Source of the DNA: an uncultured Gellertiella sp.
Lineage (GTDB): Bacteria > Pseudomonadota > Alphaproteobacteria > Rhizobiales > Rhizobiaceae
Assembly (NCBI RefSeq): GCF_963457605.1
Contig: NZ_OY735139.1
Coordinates: forward strand, 3,626,001 to 3,690,000
DNA: 64,000 bases
Reading direction: 5' to 3'
Numbering within the stretch: position 1 is the first letter of the stretch; the number at the start of each line of letters is the position of its first letter. The translations under genes were made by a program, and so were the position numbers. Below the pieces are notes generated by a model. The model had not been told where the DNA came from. It saw only the letters and a program-made list of their open reading frames with translations, and ran no database searches. Below, one piece after another: positions 36,399-45,961 of the stretch.

Positions 36399-38858
36399 AT
36401 GGCAACTGTTTTGGGCACTATCGGCGACGACAACAACCTCTTTGGAAATAACCCGGAGAATACGATTTTCGGGTTTGACGGTAACGACAACCTCTATGCA
36501 GGCACAGGCAAGGATCTTCTCTATGGCGGCGATGGCAATGACCTGCTGAAGGGCGGGGATGGTGTTGACATGCTTTACGGTGATGACGGCGACGACAATC
36601 TGGATGGTGGCGCGGGTGCTGACCACATGTATGGCGGCAAGGGCAATGACAATTATCAGGTCGACGATTTCCAGGATGTCGTCGACGAGACCGGCGGCAA
36701 GGGCATTGACACGGTCTATTCAAAGATCGTCGATTACATCCTGCCGACAGGCGTGGAAAACCTTGTGCTCGAGGAGAACAGTACGGCCAGAAACGGCACG
36801 GGCAATGACCTCGACAACATGATCACCGGCAACAGCCAGGCCAATACGCTGTCCGGCGGTGCCGGGAATGATATTCTCGACGGCAAGGCGGGTGCCGACC
36901 ACATGGTCGGCGGTGCCGGCAACGACACCTATTATGTCGACAATCCGGGCGATGTGGTTGACGAGACCGCGAATGGCGCGGACAGCGGCGGCAAGGATAC
37001 CGTCTACAGTGCGTTGAGCATTGACCTCACCAATGCCGCCCAGGTGAAGGGCCATATCGAGCACCTGATCCTCACCGATCCGGCCAGCAGCACGGCGGCG
37101 CTGAATGGCACCGGCGATGGCTTCGACAACACCATCGTCGGCAATGACGGGAAAAACGTGCTCATCGGCGGCGGCGGCAATGACCACCTCTATGGCGGCG
37201 GCGGTGACGATAAGCTGACCGGCGGCTCCGGCCAGGACTATCTCGATGGCGGCGCTGGTATCGATCACATGACAGGTGGCGGCGGTGACGATATCTATGT
37301 CGTGGATCAGCAATTGGACAAGATCACTGAAACCGCCGATGGCGGCAAGGATACCGTCTATTCCTCCGCCTCCTACCATGTATTGGCCGACCATGTCGAG
37401 AACATGGTTCTGACCGGCCAGGACGCAATCAATGGCGACGGCAATTCGGACGACAACAGCATCACCGGCAATGACGGCGGGAATGAAATCCATGGCATGG
37501 GCGGCAAGGATGTGATCTTTGGCGGCGGCGGCTTGGATACGCTTTACGGTGACGACGGGAGTGACACGCTCTACGGCGGCACAGGGTTAGACACGCTTTA
37601 TGGCGGTGCAGGTGCCGATATGATGTATGGCGGCAAGGATGACGACTACTATTACGTCGATAATCCCGGTGACCAGGTCATTGAAAAAGCCGGGGAAGGG
37701 GACGATACTGTCGATGCCTCGATCGACTATGTCCTGCCCATGAATGTCGAGTTCCTGTATCTGCAGGGGAGTGCGATCAAGGGCACCGGCAACGCACTTG
37801 ATAATCATATTCTGGGCAACGACCAGGCCAATTACCTCTATGGCGGGGCGGGCAGTGACTTTCTTGATGGCCGCAAGGGTGCCGACCACATGTATGGCGG
37901 CAAGGGTAATGATACCTACGTCGTCGACAATCCCGGCGATGTGGTGGATGAAACCGGCGGCGATGGTGTCGACGTGGTCCTGGCCGAGGTGGACAATTAC
38001 ATCCTCGGCACCGGCATTGAAAACCTCACACTCGATAATGTCCTGGGCGTCATCACCGGCACCGGCAACGGGCTCGCCAATGTGCTTAGAGGCAACGACC
38101 TGAGCAACACGCTCTACGGGCTGGCGGGCAATGACACGCTTTATGGTACCCCGGGAACGGATCATCTCTACGGCGGTACGGGCAACGACACCTATTACAT
38201 CGACAGCAATCAGGGCGCGGCTACCATCGTCGACGAGACGACCGGCGGGGCAAACGACATCGATACGGTTGTATCGCCTGATAACGTCAACCTCTCGGAT
38301 GTGACCCATTTCCTCGGCCAGATCGAAAATGTTACCTTGACGGGGGGCAGCTATTGCGACGCAACCGGCAACGCTCTCGCCAATGTGCTTGTCGGCAACA
38401 CGGCGGCGAACACGCTTGACGGTGGCGACAATGATGACACGCTCTATGGCCGGGGCGGCTACGACCGGCTGCTGGGCGGCAATGGCAAGGACAATCTGCA
38501 TGGCGGCCTCGGCCGCGACATTCTCGCAGGCGGCGCGGGCAAGGATTATTTCTACTTCGACACCAAGCTGAACGCGCTGACCAATGTCGATCACATCGTG
38601 GATTTCACCAGTGGCACCGACCGGATCGAACTCAGCCACAAGATCTTCACCACGCTGCCGGTCGGGGCCCTCGCGAAATCGGCCTTTCTCGACACCACAT
38701 CAGCCAAGGCCAAACATGCCGGTGACCGGCTGATCTACGATTCCACCAATGGCAAGCTCTATTACGACGACGACGGCACCGGCAAACACGCCGCCACCCT
38801 GATCGCCGTCTTCGACAACCACGCCAAGCCGACCGCGGCGGATTTTGATATAATTTGA
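36399..38858 (+). CDS. RTX calcium-binding repeat protein 1
   Basis: The 819-residue protein starts directly with RTX nonapeptides (GGxGxDxLx) and contains almost nothing else. Six modules of about 110-130 residues each run: RTX block, YYVDNPGDVVDET-like segment, VENLxL strand, GTGNxLDN. A C-terminal module (YFYFDTKLNALTNVDHIVDF to DFDII) resembles the serralysin C-terminal/type I secretion region. There is no N-terminal signal peptide and no recognisable enzyme domain. By family it should bind Ca2+ and be exported by a type I system, not encoded here. Length and order match RTX protein 2. Confidence 0.85.
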   Translation: MATVLGTIGDDNNLFGNNPENTIFGFDGNDNLYAGTGKDLLYGGDGNDLLKGGDGVDMLYGDDGDDNLDGGAGADHMYGGKGNDNYQVDDFQDVVDETGGKGIDTVYSKIVDYILPTGVENLVLEENSTARNGTGNDLDNMITGNSQANTLSGGAGNDILDGKAGADHMVGGAGNDTYYVDNPGDVVDETANGADSGGKDTVYSALSIDLTNAAQVKGHIEHLILTDPASSTAALNGTGDGFDNTIVGNDGKNVLIGGGGNDHLYGGGGDDKLTGGSGQDYLDGGAGIDHMTGGGGDDIYVVDQQLDKITETADGGKDTVYSSASYHVLADHVENMVLTGQDAINGDGNSDDNSITGNDGGNEIHGMGGKDVIFGGGGLDTLYGDDGSDTLYGGTGLDTLYGGAGADMMYGGKDDDYYYVDNPGDQVIEKAGEGDDTVDASIDYVLPMNVEFLYLQGSAIKGTGNALDNHILGNDQANYLYGGAGSDFLDGRKGADHMYGGKGNDTYVVDNPGDVVDETGGDGVDVVLAEVDNYILGTGIENLTLDNVLGVITGTGNGLANVLRGNDLSNTLYGLAGNDTLYGTPGTDHLYGGTGNDTYYIDSNQGAATIVDETTGGANDIDTVVSPDNVNLSDVTHFLGQIENVTLTGGSYCDATGNALANVLVGNTAANTLDGGDNDDTLYGRGGYDRLLGGNGKDNLHGGLGRDILAGGAGKDYFYFDTKLNALTNVDHIVDFTSGTDRIELSHKIFTTLPVGALAKSAFLDTTSAKAKHAGDRLIYDSTNGKLYYDDDGTGKHAATLIAVFDNHAKPTAADFDII

Positions 38859-38940
38859 GCGATGGGGGGGCTGTTTGGCCGGGTAACGGATTGAAAAACG
38901 GGTGGTTTTGATTGTGCCACGCCTTCTTTTCCTGCCTCGG
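38859..38940. repeat. 3' flank duplicated with the RTX gene (copy 1)
   Basis: The bases after the first RTX stop (TTTGAGCGATGGGGG, later GCGGGTGG-like, TGCCTCGGGC) are clearly related to those after the second RTX stop (41725-41806). The duplication therefore extended beyond the coding region into the palindromic repeat. Confidence 0.65.
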
Positions 38941-39036
38941 GCTTACCCCCACCCCCACCCCCTCGCGCAAAGCGAAGCTTTGCGTTGGGGGAGGGGTGGG
39001 GGTGAACTCCGGGCACCAAGGCATGCGTGGCACAAC
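38911..39036. repeat. palindromic intergenic repeat, copy B
   Basis: This is a shorter, diverged member of the family. The core arms (TTACCCCCACCCC side and GGGGTGGGGGTGAA side) meet at a GCAAAGC/GCTTTGC centre near 38967-38983. An outer perfect 11-bp pair (38912-38922 with 39025-39035) extends it. It lies between the two RTX genes. Confidence 0.65.
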
Positions 39037-39234
39037 CAATCCACCGGTCAAACGAGACATCCCCCCGCCGTTTTAATCCCGCACCCTGTTCATCATACCG
39101 CCAAAAAAATGCAACCAATCACACCATGCCCCGGTGACAAGATTTCCGAAATTTGAAACACTAAATTAGTTGACCATAAAACTATATGGCTGAAATATAC
39201 CTTTTAACGATCCGCTGTGGGCTGGAGGCTGGTC

Positions 39235-41724
39235 ATGGCAGTAATTGTTGGAACCCTGGGCAGTGAGGCACTGACCGGAACAGATCCTGACAACACCATA
39301 TACGGGCTGGATGGCAATGACGCCATTACCGGCAATCAGGGCATCGACCATCTCTATGGTGGCGATGGCCAGGATAGCATTTACGGCGGTGGCGGCGGCG
39401 ACATTCTTTATGGCGACGACAACGACGACTCGCTCTACGGCGGCGACGGCGCGGATACGCTTAACGGCGGTGATGGCGCGGATAAGCTGGACGGCGGCAC
39501 GGGGGCCGACATCCTGCAGGGCGGCAGGGGCAACGACATCTATTATGTCGATGATCCCGGCGACCGGGTGGACGAGACCGGCGGCAATGGCGACGACACG
39601 GTGAAGTCGTCGGTCAACGACTACACGCTGCCGCCTGGGGTCGAAAGCCTTTTTCTCGTTCAGGGCAGCGCTGCCAAAAATGGCACCGGCAATAATCTCG
39701 ACAACCAGATCATCGGCAACAACCAGGACAACACGCTCTCCGGCGGCGGGGGCAATGACCGGCTGGTTGGCAATGGCGGCACGGATCATCTGGTTGGCGG
39801 CTCGGGCGATGACGTCTACTTCATCGACGATGGCACCGATATTGTCGACGAGACGACGAATGGCGCAGACAGCGGCGGCAAGGACACGGTCTATACCGAA
39901 GTTTCCCTTGACCTGACCGATATCCTGCATGTCAGGGGCCGGATCGAACACATCATTCTGGATGGTTTCAAGAATATCAATGCCACGGGGGACGCTTTCG
40001 ACAACACCATCGACGGCAACGACGGCAAGAACACGCTGACCGGCGGCGGCGGCAATGACCACCTCTATGGCGGCGGCGGCGCAGACACGCTGATCGGCGG
40101 CTCCGGCAAGGATTACCTCGATGGCGGCACGGGCGTGGACACCATGACAGGCGGCGGCGGGGACGACAGCTATGTCGTTGACGAGAATACTGACAAGATC
40201 ACCGAGACCGTCGATGGCGGCACTGCGGATACGGTCTATTCCTCAGCCACCCATTACGTGCTTGCCGATTTCGTCGAGAACGTGGTGCTGACCGGCCATG
40301 GCAATATCGACGGCGACGGCAATGCCGGCGACAACAGCATGACCGGCAATGACGGGAAGAACACGATCAGGGGACTGGATGGCGCGGACAAGATCTTTGG
40401 CGGCGGCGACGAGGACAGCCTTTACGGCGGCGACGGTGCCGATGCGCTCTATGGCGGTGCCGGTACCGACATTCTGGATGGCGGCTCGAATGCCGACACG
40501 ATGAGCGGCGGCAAGGATGACGACACCTATTATGTCGACAATGCCGGTGACAAGGTCATCGAAAAAGCCAAGGAAGGCAACGATACCGTCATCGCCGCGA
40601 TTGACTTCGTGCTTGGCAAGAATGTCGAGAACCTCACCCTTCAGGGCACTGCGACGAAGGGCACCGGCAACGCGCTCGACAACACGATTGTCGGCGATGA
40701 CAAGGACAATATCCTGATCGGCGGGGCGGGGAACGATGTTCTCGAAGGCGGCAAGGGGGGCGATCACCTCTATGGCGGCAAGGGCAACGACACCTACTTC
40801 ATCGACAATGCCGGCGATGTGGTTGACGAGACCGGCGGCAATGGCAAGGACACGGTTTTCGCGGTGATCGACAATTACACGCTCGGCACCGGCATCGAAA
40901 ACCTGATGCTGCTGGGGTCCACCCCCATCACCGGTACCGGAAACGGACTTGCCAATGTCATCTCCGGCAATGGCAATGCGAATGTGCTGTATGGTCTGGC
41001 GGGCAATGACACGCTCGACGGCGATTTCGGCGCAGATCACCTCTATGGCGGCACCGGCAACGATACCTATGTCATCGATAACTCCGGTGATATCGTCGAT
41101 GAAAGCACCGGCGGCGGCAGGGACATCGACACGGTCATGTCCCATATTTCCGCCAGCCTCGCCGATACCCTGCATTTCATCGGCGCGGTCGAAAACCTGA
41201 CCCTGACCGGGATCAACGACCTCAATGGCACCGGCAACAATCTGGCCAATGTCCTCACCGGAAATGCCGGTGCCAATATTCTGGACGGCGGCGACGGCAA
41301 CGACACGCTCTATGGACAGGCGGGCAACGACCGGCTTATCGGCGGCAATGGCAATGACCGGCTGCATGGCGGCCTTGACCACGACATCCTCACCGGCGGC
41401 GCGGGCAAGGACTATTTCTACTTCGACACCAAGCCCAACACGCTCTACAACACCGATCACATCATCGATTTCGAAAGCGGCATCGACCGCATCGAACTCA
41501 GCCACAAGATCTTCACCAAACTGAAGGCCGGGGCGCTGTTGAAGACGGCCTTTGTCGCCAATTCAACCGGTCTTGCCCAGCACAAGACTGACCGGGTGAT
41601 CTACAATTCCGGCAATGGCAAGCTCTATTACGACGACGACGGCACCGGCAAGCATGCCGCAGTGCTGATCGCCGTGCTCGACAACCACGCCAAGCTGACA
41701 GCTTCGGATTTCCATATATTTTGA
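39235..41724 (+). CDS. RTX calcium-binding repeat protein 2
   Basis: The 829-residue protein (start ATG 39235 after GGAGG; an upstream in-frame start at 39217 is less likely) has the same architecture as RTX protein 1. It has RTX blocks from the N-terminus, six VENLxL/GTGN modules in the same order, and the same C-terminal module (GGAGKDYFYFDTKPNTL to ASDFHIF). Corresponding modules of the two proteins match each other better than modules within one protein. That indicates whole-gene tandem duplication. No signal peptide or enzyme domain. Likely type I secreted. Confidence 0.85.
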   Translation: MAVIVGTLGSEALTGTDPDNTIYGLDGNDAITGNQGIDHLYGGDGQDSIYGGGGGDILYGDDNDDSLYGGDGADTLNGGDGADKLDGGTGADILQGGRGNDIYYVDDPGDRVDETGGNGDDTVKSSVNDYTLPPGVESLFLVQGSAAKNGTGNNLDNQIIGNNQDNTLSGGGGNDRLVGNGGTDHLVGGSGDDVYFIDDGTDIVDETTNGADSGGKDTVYTEVSLDLTDILHVRGRIEHIILDGFKNINATGDAFDNTIDGNDGKNTLTGGGGNDHLYGGGGADTLIGGSGKDYLDGGTGVDTMTGGGGDDSYVVDENTDKITETVDGGTADTVYSSATHYVLADFVENVVLTGHGNIDGDGNAGDNSMTGNDGKNTIRGLDGADKIFGGGDEDSLYGGDGADALYGGAGTDILDGGSNADTMSGGKDDDTYYVDNAGDKVIEKAKEGNDTVIAAIDFVLGKNVENLTLQGTATKGTGNALDNTIVGDDKDNILIGGAGNDVLEGGKGGDHLYGGKGNDTYFIDNAGDVVDETGGNGKDTVFAVIDNYTLGTGIENLMLLGSTPITGTGNGLANVISGNGNANVLYGLAGNDTLDGDFGADHLYGGTGNDTYVIDNSGDIVDESTGGGRDIDTVMSHISASLADTLHFIGAVENLTLTGINDLNGTGNNLANVLTGNAGANILDGGDGNDTLYGQAGNDRLIGGNGNDRLHGGLDHDILTGGAGKDYFYFDTKPNTLYNTDHIIDFESGIDRIELSHKIFTKLKAGALLKTAFVANSTGLAQHKTDRVIYNSGNGKLYYDDDGTGKHAAVLIAVLDNHAKLTASDFHIF

Positions 41725-42053
41725 GCGATGGGGGCTTCATCGTGAGGTAATTGATTGAAAAGCGGGTGGTTTCAGTGCGTGACACACTCTTTTCTGCCTC
41801 GGGCTTACCCCCACCCCTACCCCTCCCCACAAGGGGGAGGGGGCAGCTAACGTACTGCTTCCCTTGCAAAAAAATGGATATGTCAGAATTGGGCACTGGC
41901 CTCCCTCCCCCTTGTGGGGAGGGGCAGGGGTGGGGGTAAGCCCGAGGCAGGGAGGAATGTGTGGCGCAACGCAACCCGCCCCCACCCAGTCTTCAAGCAA
42001 TTGCGTTCAGAGTGACGGGCCTCATCAACGGACGTTAGCGCCCAGCCGCACCC
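41725..42053. repeat. RTX-2 3' flank with palindromic repeat, copy C
   Basis: The first ~82 bases are the duplicated 3' flank. The palindrome follows at 41796-41948, with arms GCCTCGGGCTTACCC/GGGTAAGCCCGAGGC extending through CCCCTCCCCACAAGGGGGAGGG. Its centre (CTAACGT, CTGCTTCCCTT, GGCACTGGCCTCC) matches the reverse complement of copy A. The remainder to the GST stop codon shows nothing. Confidence 0.7.
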
Positions 42054-42668
42054 TCACACCTGCGACTTCATCGCCCCATAGGCGGGGAAGTGCCGGGAAA
42101 AATCCGTGGCCCATGCGACCAGCTGCGGGTGGCCGGTCTCCCATTTGCCTTCGAAGCGCAAGGCGAGATAGCCGAGCAGGGCGGCAAGGGCGAAATGGCC
42201 GCCGTGCAATCGCTTGCCGACTTTCGGCGGGTGCTGTTCCAGCTGGACGAGGCCGCGCAGTGCCTTTTCCCATTGCCGCTCCATCCACGGCTCATATTGC
42301 ATCTCGGCGGGCCGGACGCGTTTCTCATAGATGATGGCAAGCAGGCAGTCGCAGATGCCGTCGGCCAGCGCCTCCAGCACTTCGGCCTCGGTGCGCCGGC
42401 CATTCCTGTCGGGATAGAGCCTGCCCTCCGATTTGCGGTTGAGGTACTGCATGATGGCGCGGCTGTCGAAGATCGCCTTGCCCCTGCCTTTGCCCTTGCC
42501 AGGCACCAGCACCGGGATCTTGCCGAGCGGGTTGTTGTCGATCAGTTCCGGCGGGGCCGCCGTGGTGTCGACATTGATTTCCATGACCTTGAACCCGAGG
42601 TGCCGGGCGGCCATGCGCACCTTGGCGGAATAGGGCGAGGTCGGCGAGCAGAGGATCTTCATCGTCAT
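42054..42668 (-). CDS. glutathione S-transferase family protein
   Basis: The roughly 204-residue GST has the thioredoxin-like N-terminal domain (MKILCSPTSPYSAKVRMAA; NPLGKIPVLV; DSRAIMQYL) and a helical C-terminal domain with the CDCLLAIIYEKR segment seen in rhizobial GSTs. Four in-frame ATGs lie within five codons; I use the third, 7 nt from AAAGG. The substrate is unknown. It stands alone between the RTX region and rlmJ. Confidence 0.85.
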   Translation of the reverse strand: MTMKILCSPTSPYSAKVRMAARHLGFKVMEINVDTTAAPPELIDNNPLGKIPVLVPGKGKGRGKAIFDSRAIMQYLNRKSEGRLYPDRNGRRTEAEVLEALADGICDCLLAIIYEKRVRPAEMQYEPWMERQWEKALRGLVQLEQHPPKVGKRLHGGHFALAALLGYLALRFEGKWETGHPQLVAWATDFSRHFPAYGAMKSQV

Positions 42669-42886
42669 CATCATGCCTTTCGTGGCGGGCTTCCGGGCGA
42701 CACTGCGTCAGGCGGGAAGAGGGGTGTGAATGTCGCGAGGCGGACCTGACCGCCCTCCACAGGCAGGGCAGGCCGCTCCGGACCAGCCCCATCCTGTCGC
42801 CTTTTTCCCGTAAAGGGAAACGGATTCCGCTGACACTTGCATGCAGGAACATTCACGCGGTTTGACGGGGGCAGGAAGCGCCGGTA

Positions 42887-43744
42887 TCAGCCCCGTTCCT
42901 CGCCGCGCAGCCAGAAGGCACGCTGGGAGGCATAGCGGTCGACGGCAAGCAGGTCCTTCACCACCGGCAGCCACTGGTGCAACTCGTCTTTCAGCGTGAA
43001 GGGCGGGTTGACGATGATCAGGCCCGAGCCGTTGAGGCCGGGTGTTTCGCGGTCGCTCATCACCGTCAGTTCGACGCAGAGCATCTTGGGAATGTCGAGC
43101 GCCTTCAGCTGGTCGTGAAAGGCATTCACCGGCGCGCCCTTCTTCATCGGATACCAGAGGCAGAAGGTGCCGCCGGGAAAGCGGCGGTAGCCCTGCGCCA
43201 GCCCGGCGACAAGCCGTTCATATTCGCCTTCCTGTTCGAAGGGCGGATCGACCAGCACGATGCCGCGTTTTTCCTTCGGCGGCAGATGGGCATTCAGCGT
43301 CAGCCAGCCGTCAAGTTCCGTCACCCGCACCTGGTGGTCGCCTTCGAACAGCCGCTGCAGGGCGCGCATGTCGTCGGGGTGGAGTTCGATGGCGGAGAGC
43401 CGGTCCTGCGGGCGAAACAGCGCGCGTGCCAGCGCCGGCGAGCCGGGATAGCGGGTGACGCCACCGGCAGGGTTGATGGCACGGACAGCGGAAAGATAGG
43501 GTTCCAGCAGCAGCGCTGCCTTTTCCGGCAGGTCCGCATCGATCAGCTTGCCGATGCCGCCCTGCCATTCCCCGGTTTTCTGCGCTTCGGGGGCGGAGAG
43601 ATCGTAGAGGCCGATGCCCGCATGGGTATCGAGCACCCGGATCGCGCCCTCCTTCTTCTGGCCATAGCGGATCAGCATGGCGAGCACCGCATGTTTCAGC
43701 ACATCGGCGAAATTGCCCGCGTGGTAGATGTGTCGATAGTTCAT
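42887..43744 (-). CDS. rlmJ: 23S rRNA (adenine-2030-N6)-methyltransferase
   Basis: The 285-residue protein begins MNYRHIYHAGNFADVLKHA, the diagnostic RlmJ start. It has a SAM-binding region (DTHAGIGLYDL) and the N6-adenine catalytic motif DPPFE. The start codon is unambiguous. It diverges from the molybdopterin oxidoreductase gene (81-nt gap). Confidence 0.95.
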   Translation of the reverse strand: MNYRHIYHAGNFADVLKHAVLAMLIRYGQKKEGAIRVLDTHAGIGLYDLSAPEAQKTGEWQGGIGKLIDADLPEKAALLLEPYLSAVRAINPAGGVTRYPGSPALARALFRPQDRLSAIELHPDDMRALQRLFEGDHQVRVTELDGWLTLNAHLPPKEKRGIVLVDPPFEQEGEYERLVAGLAQGYRRFPGGTFCLWYPMKKGAPVNAFHDQLKALDIPKMLCVELTVMSDRETPGLNGSGLIIVNPPFTLKDELHQWLPVVKDLLAVDRYASQRAFWLRGEERG

Positions 43745-43825
43745 TGCTGTTGATGCCTTGATGATATCTGCAAATGCCAGGAAATAGCGCTTCTGGCGGG
43801 GTCCAGCCTGTCCTATACAAATGCC

Positions 43826-45961
43826 ATGGATATTGCGACCCCCGAGACGACCAAAACCCGCGCGCAGGTGGCGACCGGTCACGCCGCCTGCCCGCATGAC
43901 TGCCCCTCGACCTGCGCGCTCGATGTCGACCTGACGCCGGACGGGCGCGTCGCGCGGATGCGGGGGTCGGCGGACAATTCCTATACGGCAGGCGTCATCT
44001 GCGCCAAGGTCGCCCGCTATGCCGAGCGGCTCTACCATCCCGACCGGCTGCTGGTGCCGAAACGGCGGCTGGGCGCGAAGGGATCGGGCCGCTGGCAGGA
44101 GATCGGCTGGGAGGCGGCGCTCGACGAGATTGCCGAGGCCTTTCTCAAGGCTGAAGCCCGGCATGGCAGCGAAGCGGTCTGGCCCTATTTCTATGCCGGG
44201 ACAATGGGCTGGGTGCAGCGCGATTCCATCGAGCGGCTGCGCTTTGCCAGGCGCTATTCCGGCTATTTCGATTCGATCTGCGTCAACATGGCCTGGACCG
44301 GCTTTGCGATGGGCACCGGCACCCTGCGCGGTCCCGATCCGCGCGAGATGGCGAAATCCGATTGCGTGGTGATCTGGGGCACCAATGCGGTGGTCACCCA
44401 GGTCAATGTGATGACCCATGCCATCAGGGCCCGCAGGGAGCGCGGCGCCAAGATCGTCGTCATCGACATCTATGACAACGCGACGATGAAGCAGGCGGAC
44501 CTGGCGCTGGTCTTGCGGCCCGGCACCGATGCCGCGCTGGCCTGCGCCGTCATGCATGTCGCCTTCCGCGATGGCCATGCGGACCGGGCCTATATGGCCA
44601 CCCATGCGGATGATCCGGAAGGCCTCGAGGCGCATCTGAAGACCCGCACGCCTGAATGGGCCGCCGGGATTACCGGGCTTTCGGTGGAGGAGATCGAGAC
44701 CTTTGCCCGGCTGGTCGGCGACACCAGGCGCAGCTATTTCCGGCTCGGCTATGGCTTTACCCGGCAGCGCAACGGCACCGTGGCCATGCATGCGGCAACC
44801 TCGATTGCCACCGTTCTCGGCAGCTGGCAGCACGAGGGCGGCGGCGCCTTCCACAGCAACAGCGATGTCTACCGGATGGACAAGTCCGAGCTGATGGGCA
44901 CCGCCATGGAGGACCCGGCGATCCGCGTGCTCGACCAGAGCCGGATCGGGCGCATTCTGACCGGCGATCGAGAAGCCCTGCGCGGCGGGCCACCGGTCAC
45001 CGCGATGCTGGTGCAGAACACCAATCCGGTGAATGTCATGCCGGAACAGCGGCTGGTGAAGCGGGGTTTTGAGCGCGACGACCTGTTTGTCGCGGTCCAC
45101 GAGCAGTTCATGACCGAAACGGCAGAGCTCGCCGATATCGTGCTGCCCGCCACCATGTTCGTCGAACATGACGACATCTATCGCGGCGGTGGCCAGAGCC
45201 ACCTGCTGTTCGGCCCGAAACTGGTGGAGCCGCCGGAGACGGTGCGCACCAATCTCTTCGTCATCGAGGAACTGGCCAGGCGTCTCGGCGTGGCGGACCG
45301 GCCCGGCTTCGGCTTCACCGAACGGCAGATGATCGACCGCATCCTGCAGAAAAGCGGGCGCGGCACGCTGGCCGGGCTTGAGGCCGTGCGCTTCATCGAT
45401 TGCCAGCCGGATTTCGACACCGCGCATTTTACCGGCGGTTTCGCCTTCCCCGATGGCCGCTTCCGCTTCCGGCCCGACTGGACCGGCACCGCCTGCGCGG
45501 TGCGTCCGCCGGAAAGCCTTGGCGCACTCGGCCCCTGGCAAAGCCTGCCGGTCTTTCCCGACCATGTCGAACTGATCGAAGAGGCGGATGGTGAACACCC
45601 GTTCCGGCTTGCGACCTCTCCGGCCCGCAATTTCCTGAATTCGAGCTTTACCGAAACCGCGAGTTCCCGAAAGAAGGAGGGCCGTCCCGAAGTGATGATG
45701 TCTCCTTCCGATGCGACCGGGCTTTCGGTCGCGACCGGCGATATCGTCACGCTCGGCAATGCCCGTGGCACGGTGCGGCTGCACGCGCGGGTGACGGATG
45801 TGGTCAGGCCCGGCGTGCTGATTGCCGAAGGGCTCTGGCCCAATCGCGATCATCTCGATGGCGAGGGCATCAATGTTCTGTCAGGCGCCGACAGCGTTGC
45901 CCCTTACGGCGGCGCGGCGGTGCATGACATCAAGGTCTGGATGAAGAAGGATGGCGCATGA
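43826..45961 (+). CDS. molybdopterin-dependent oxidoreductase (DMSO reductase/formate dehydrogenase superfamily)
   Basis: The 711-residue protein has an N-terminal [4Fe-4S] domain (Cys22, Cys26, Cys30, Cys59; ACPHDCPSTC), the Mo-bis-MGD domains and a molydopterin-dinucleotide-binding C-terminal domain (LATSPARNFLNSS; SGADSVAPYGGAAVHD). No Tat signal is visible, so it is probably cytoplasmic. The substrate is not clear from sequence. Its stop overlaps the NudK-like gene as ATGA. moaD and moaE at about 32 kb supply its cofactor pathway. Confidence 0.9.
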   Translation: MDIATPETTKTRAQVATGHAACPHDCPSTCALDVDLTPDGRVARMRGSADNSYTAGVICAKVARYAERLYHPDRLLVPKRRLGAKGSGRWQEIGWEAALDEIAEAFLKAEARHGSEAVWPYFYAGTMGWVQRDSIERLRFARRYSGYFDSICVNMAWTGFAMGTGTLRGPDPREMAKSDCVVIWGTNAVVTQVNVMTHAIRARRERGAKIVVIDIYDNATMKQADLALVLRPGTDAALACAVMHVAFRDGHADRAYMATHADDPEGLEAHLKTRTPEWAAGITGLSVEEIETFARLVGDTRRSYFRLGYGFTRQRNGTVAMHAATSIATVLGSWQHEGGGAFHSNSDVYRMDKSELMGTAMEDPAIRVLDQSRIGRILTGDREALRGGPPVTAMLVQNTNPVNVMPEQRLVKRGFERDDLFVAVHEQFMTETAELADIVLPATMFVEHDDIYRGGGQSHLLFGPKLVEPPETVRTNLFVIEELARRLGVADRPGFGFTERQMIDRILQKSGRGTLAGLEAVRFIDCQPDFDTAHFTGGFAFPDGRFRFRPDWTGTACAVRPPESLGALGPWQSLPVFPDHVELIEEADGEHPFRLATSPARNFLNSSFTETASSRKKEGRPEVMMSPSDATGLSVATGDIVTLGNARGTVRLHARVTDVVRPGVLIAEGLWPNRDHLDGEGINVLSGADSVAPYGGAAVHDIKVWMKKDGA

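Noticed and set aside
36720-41505. Long Val/Ala/Ile-rich open frames on the minus strand opposite the RTX genes
   Set aside because: They arise from the repetitive Gly/Asp codons of the RTX sense strand and show only its mirrored periodicity.
36096-41948. C-rich repeats considered as a CRISPR array
   Set aside because: Three copies kilobases apart, palindromic and of unequal length, with genes between them; no regular spacer pattern and no cas genes.
42887-45853. 988-codon minus-strand open frame spanning rlmJ and the molybdo-enzyme gene
   Set aside because: Only its last 285 codons are real (RlmJ starts at MNYRHIYHAG). The rest is antisense to the oxidoreductase.
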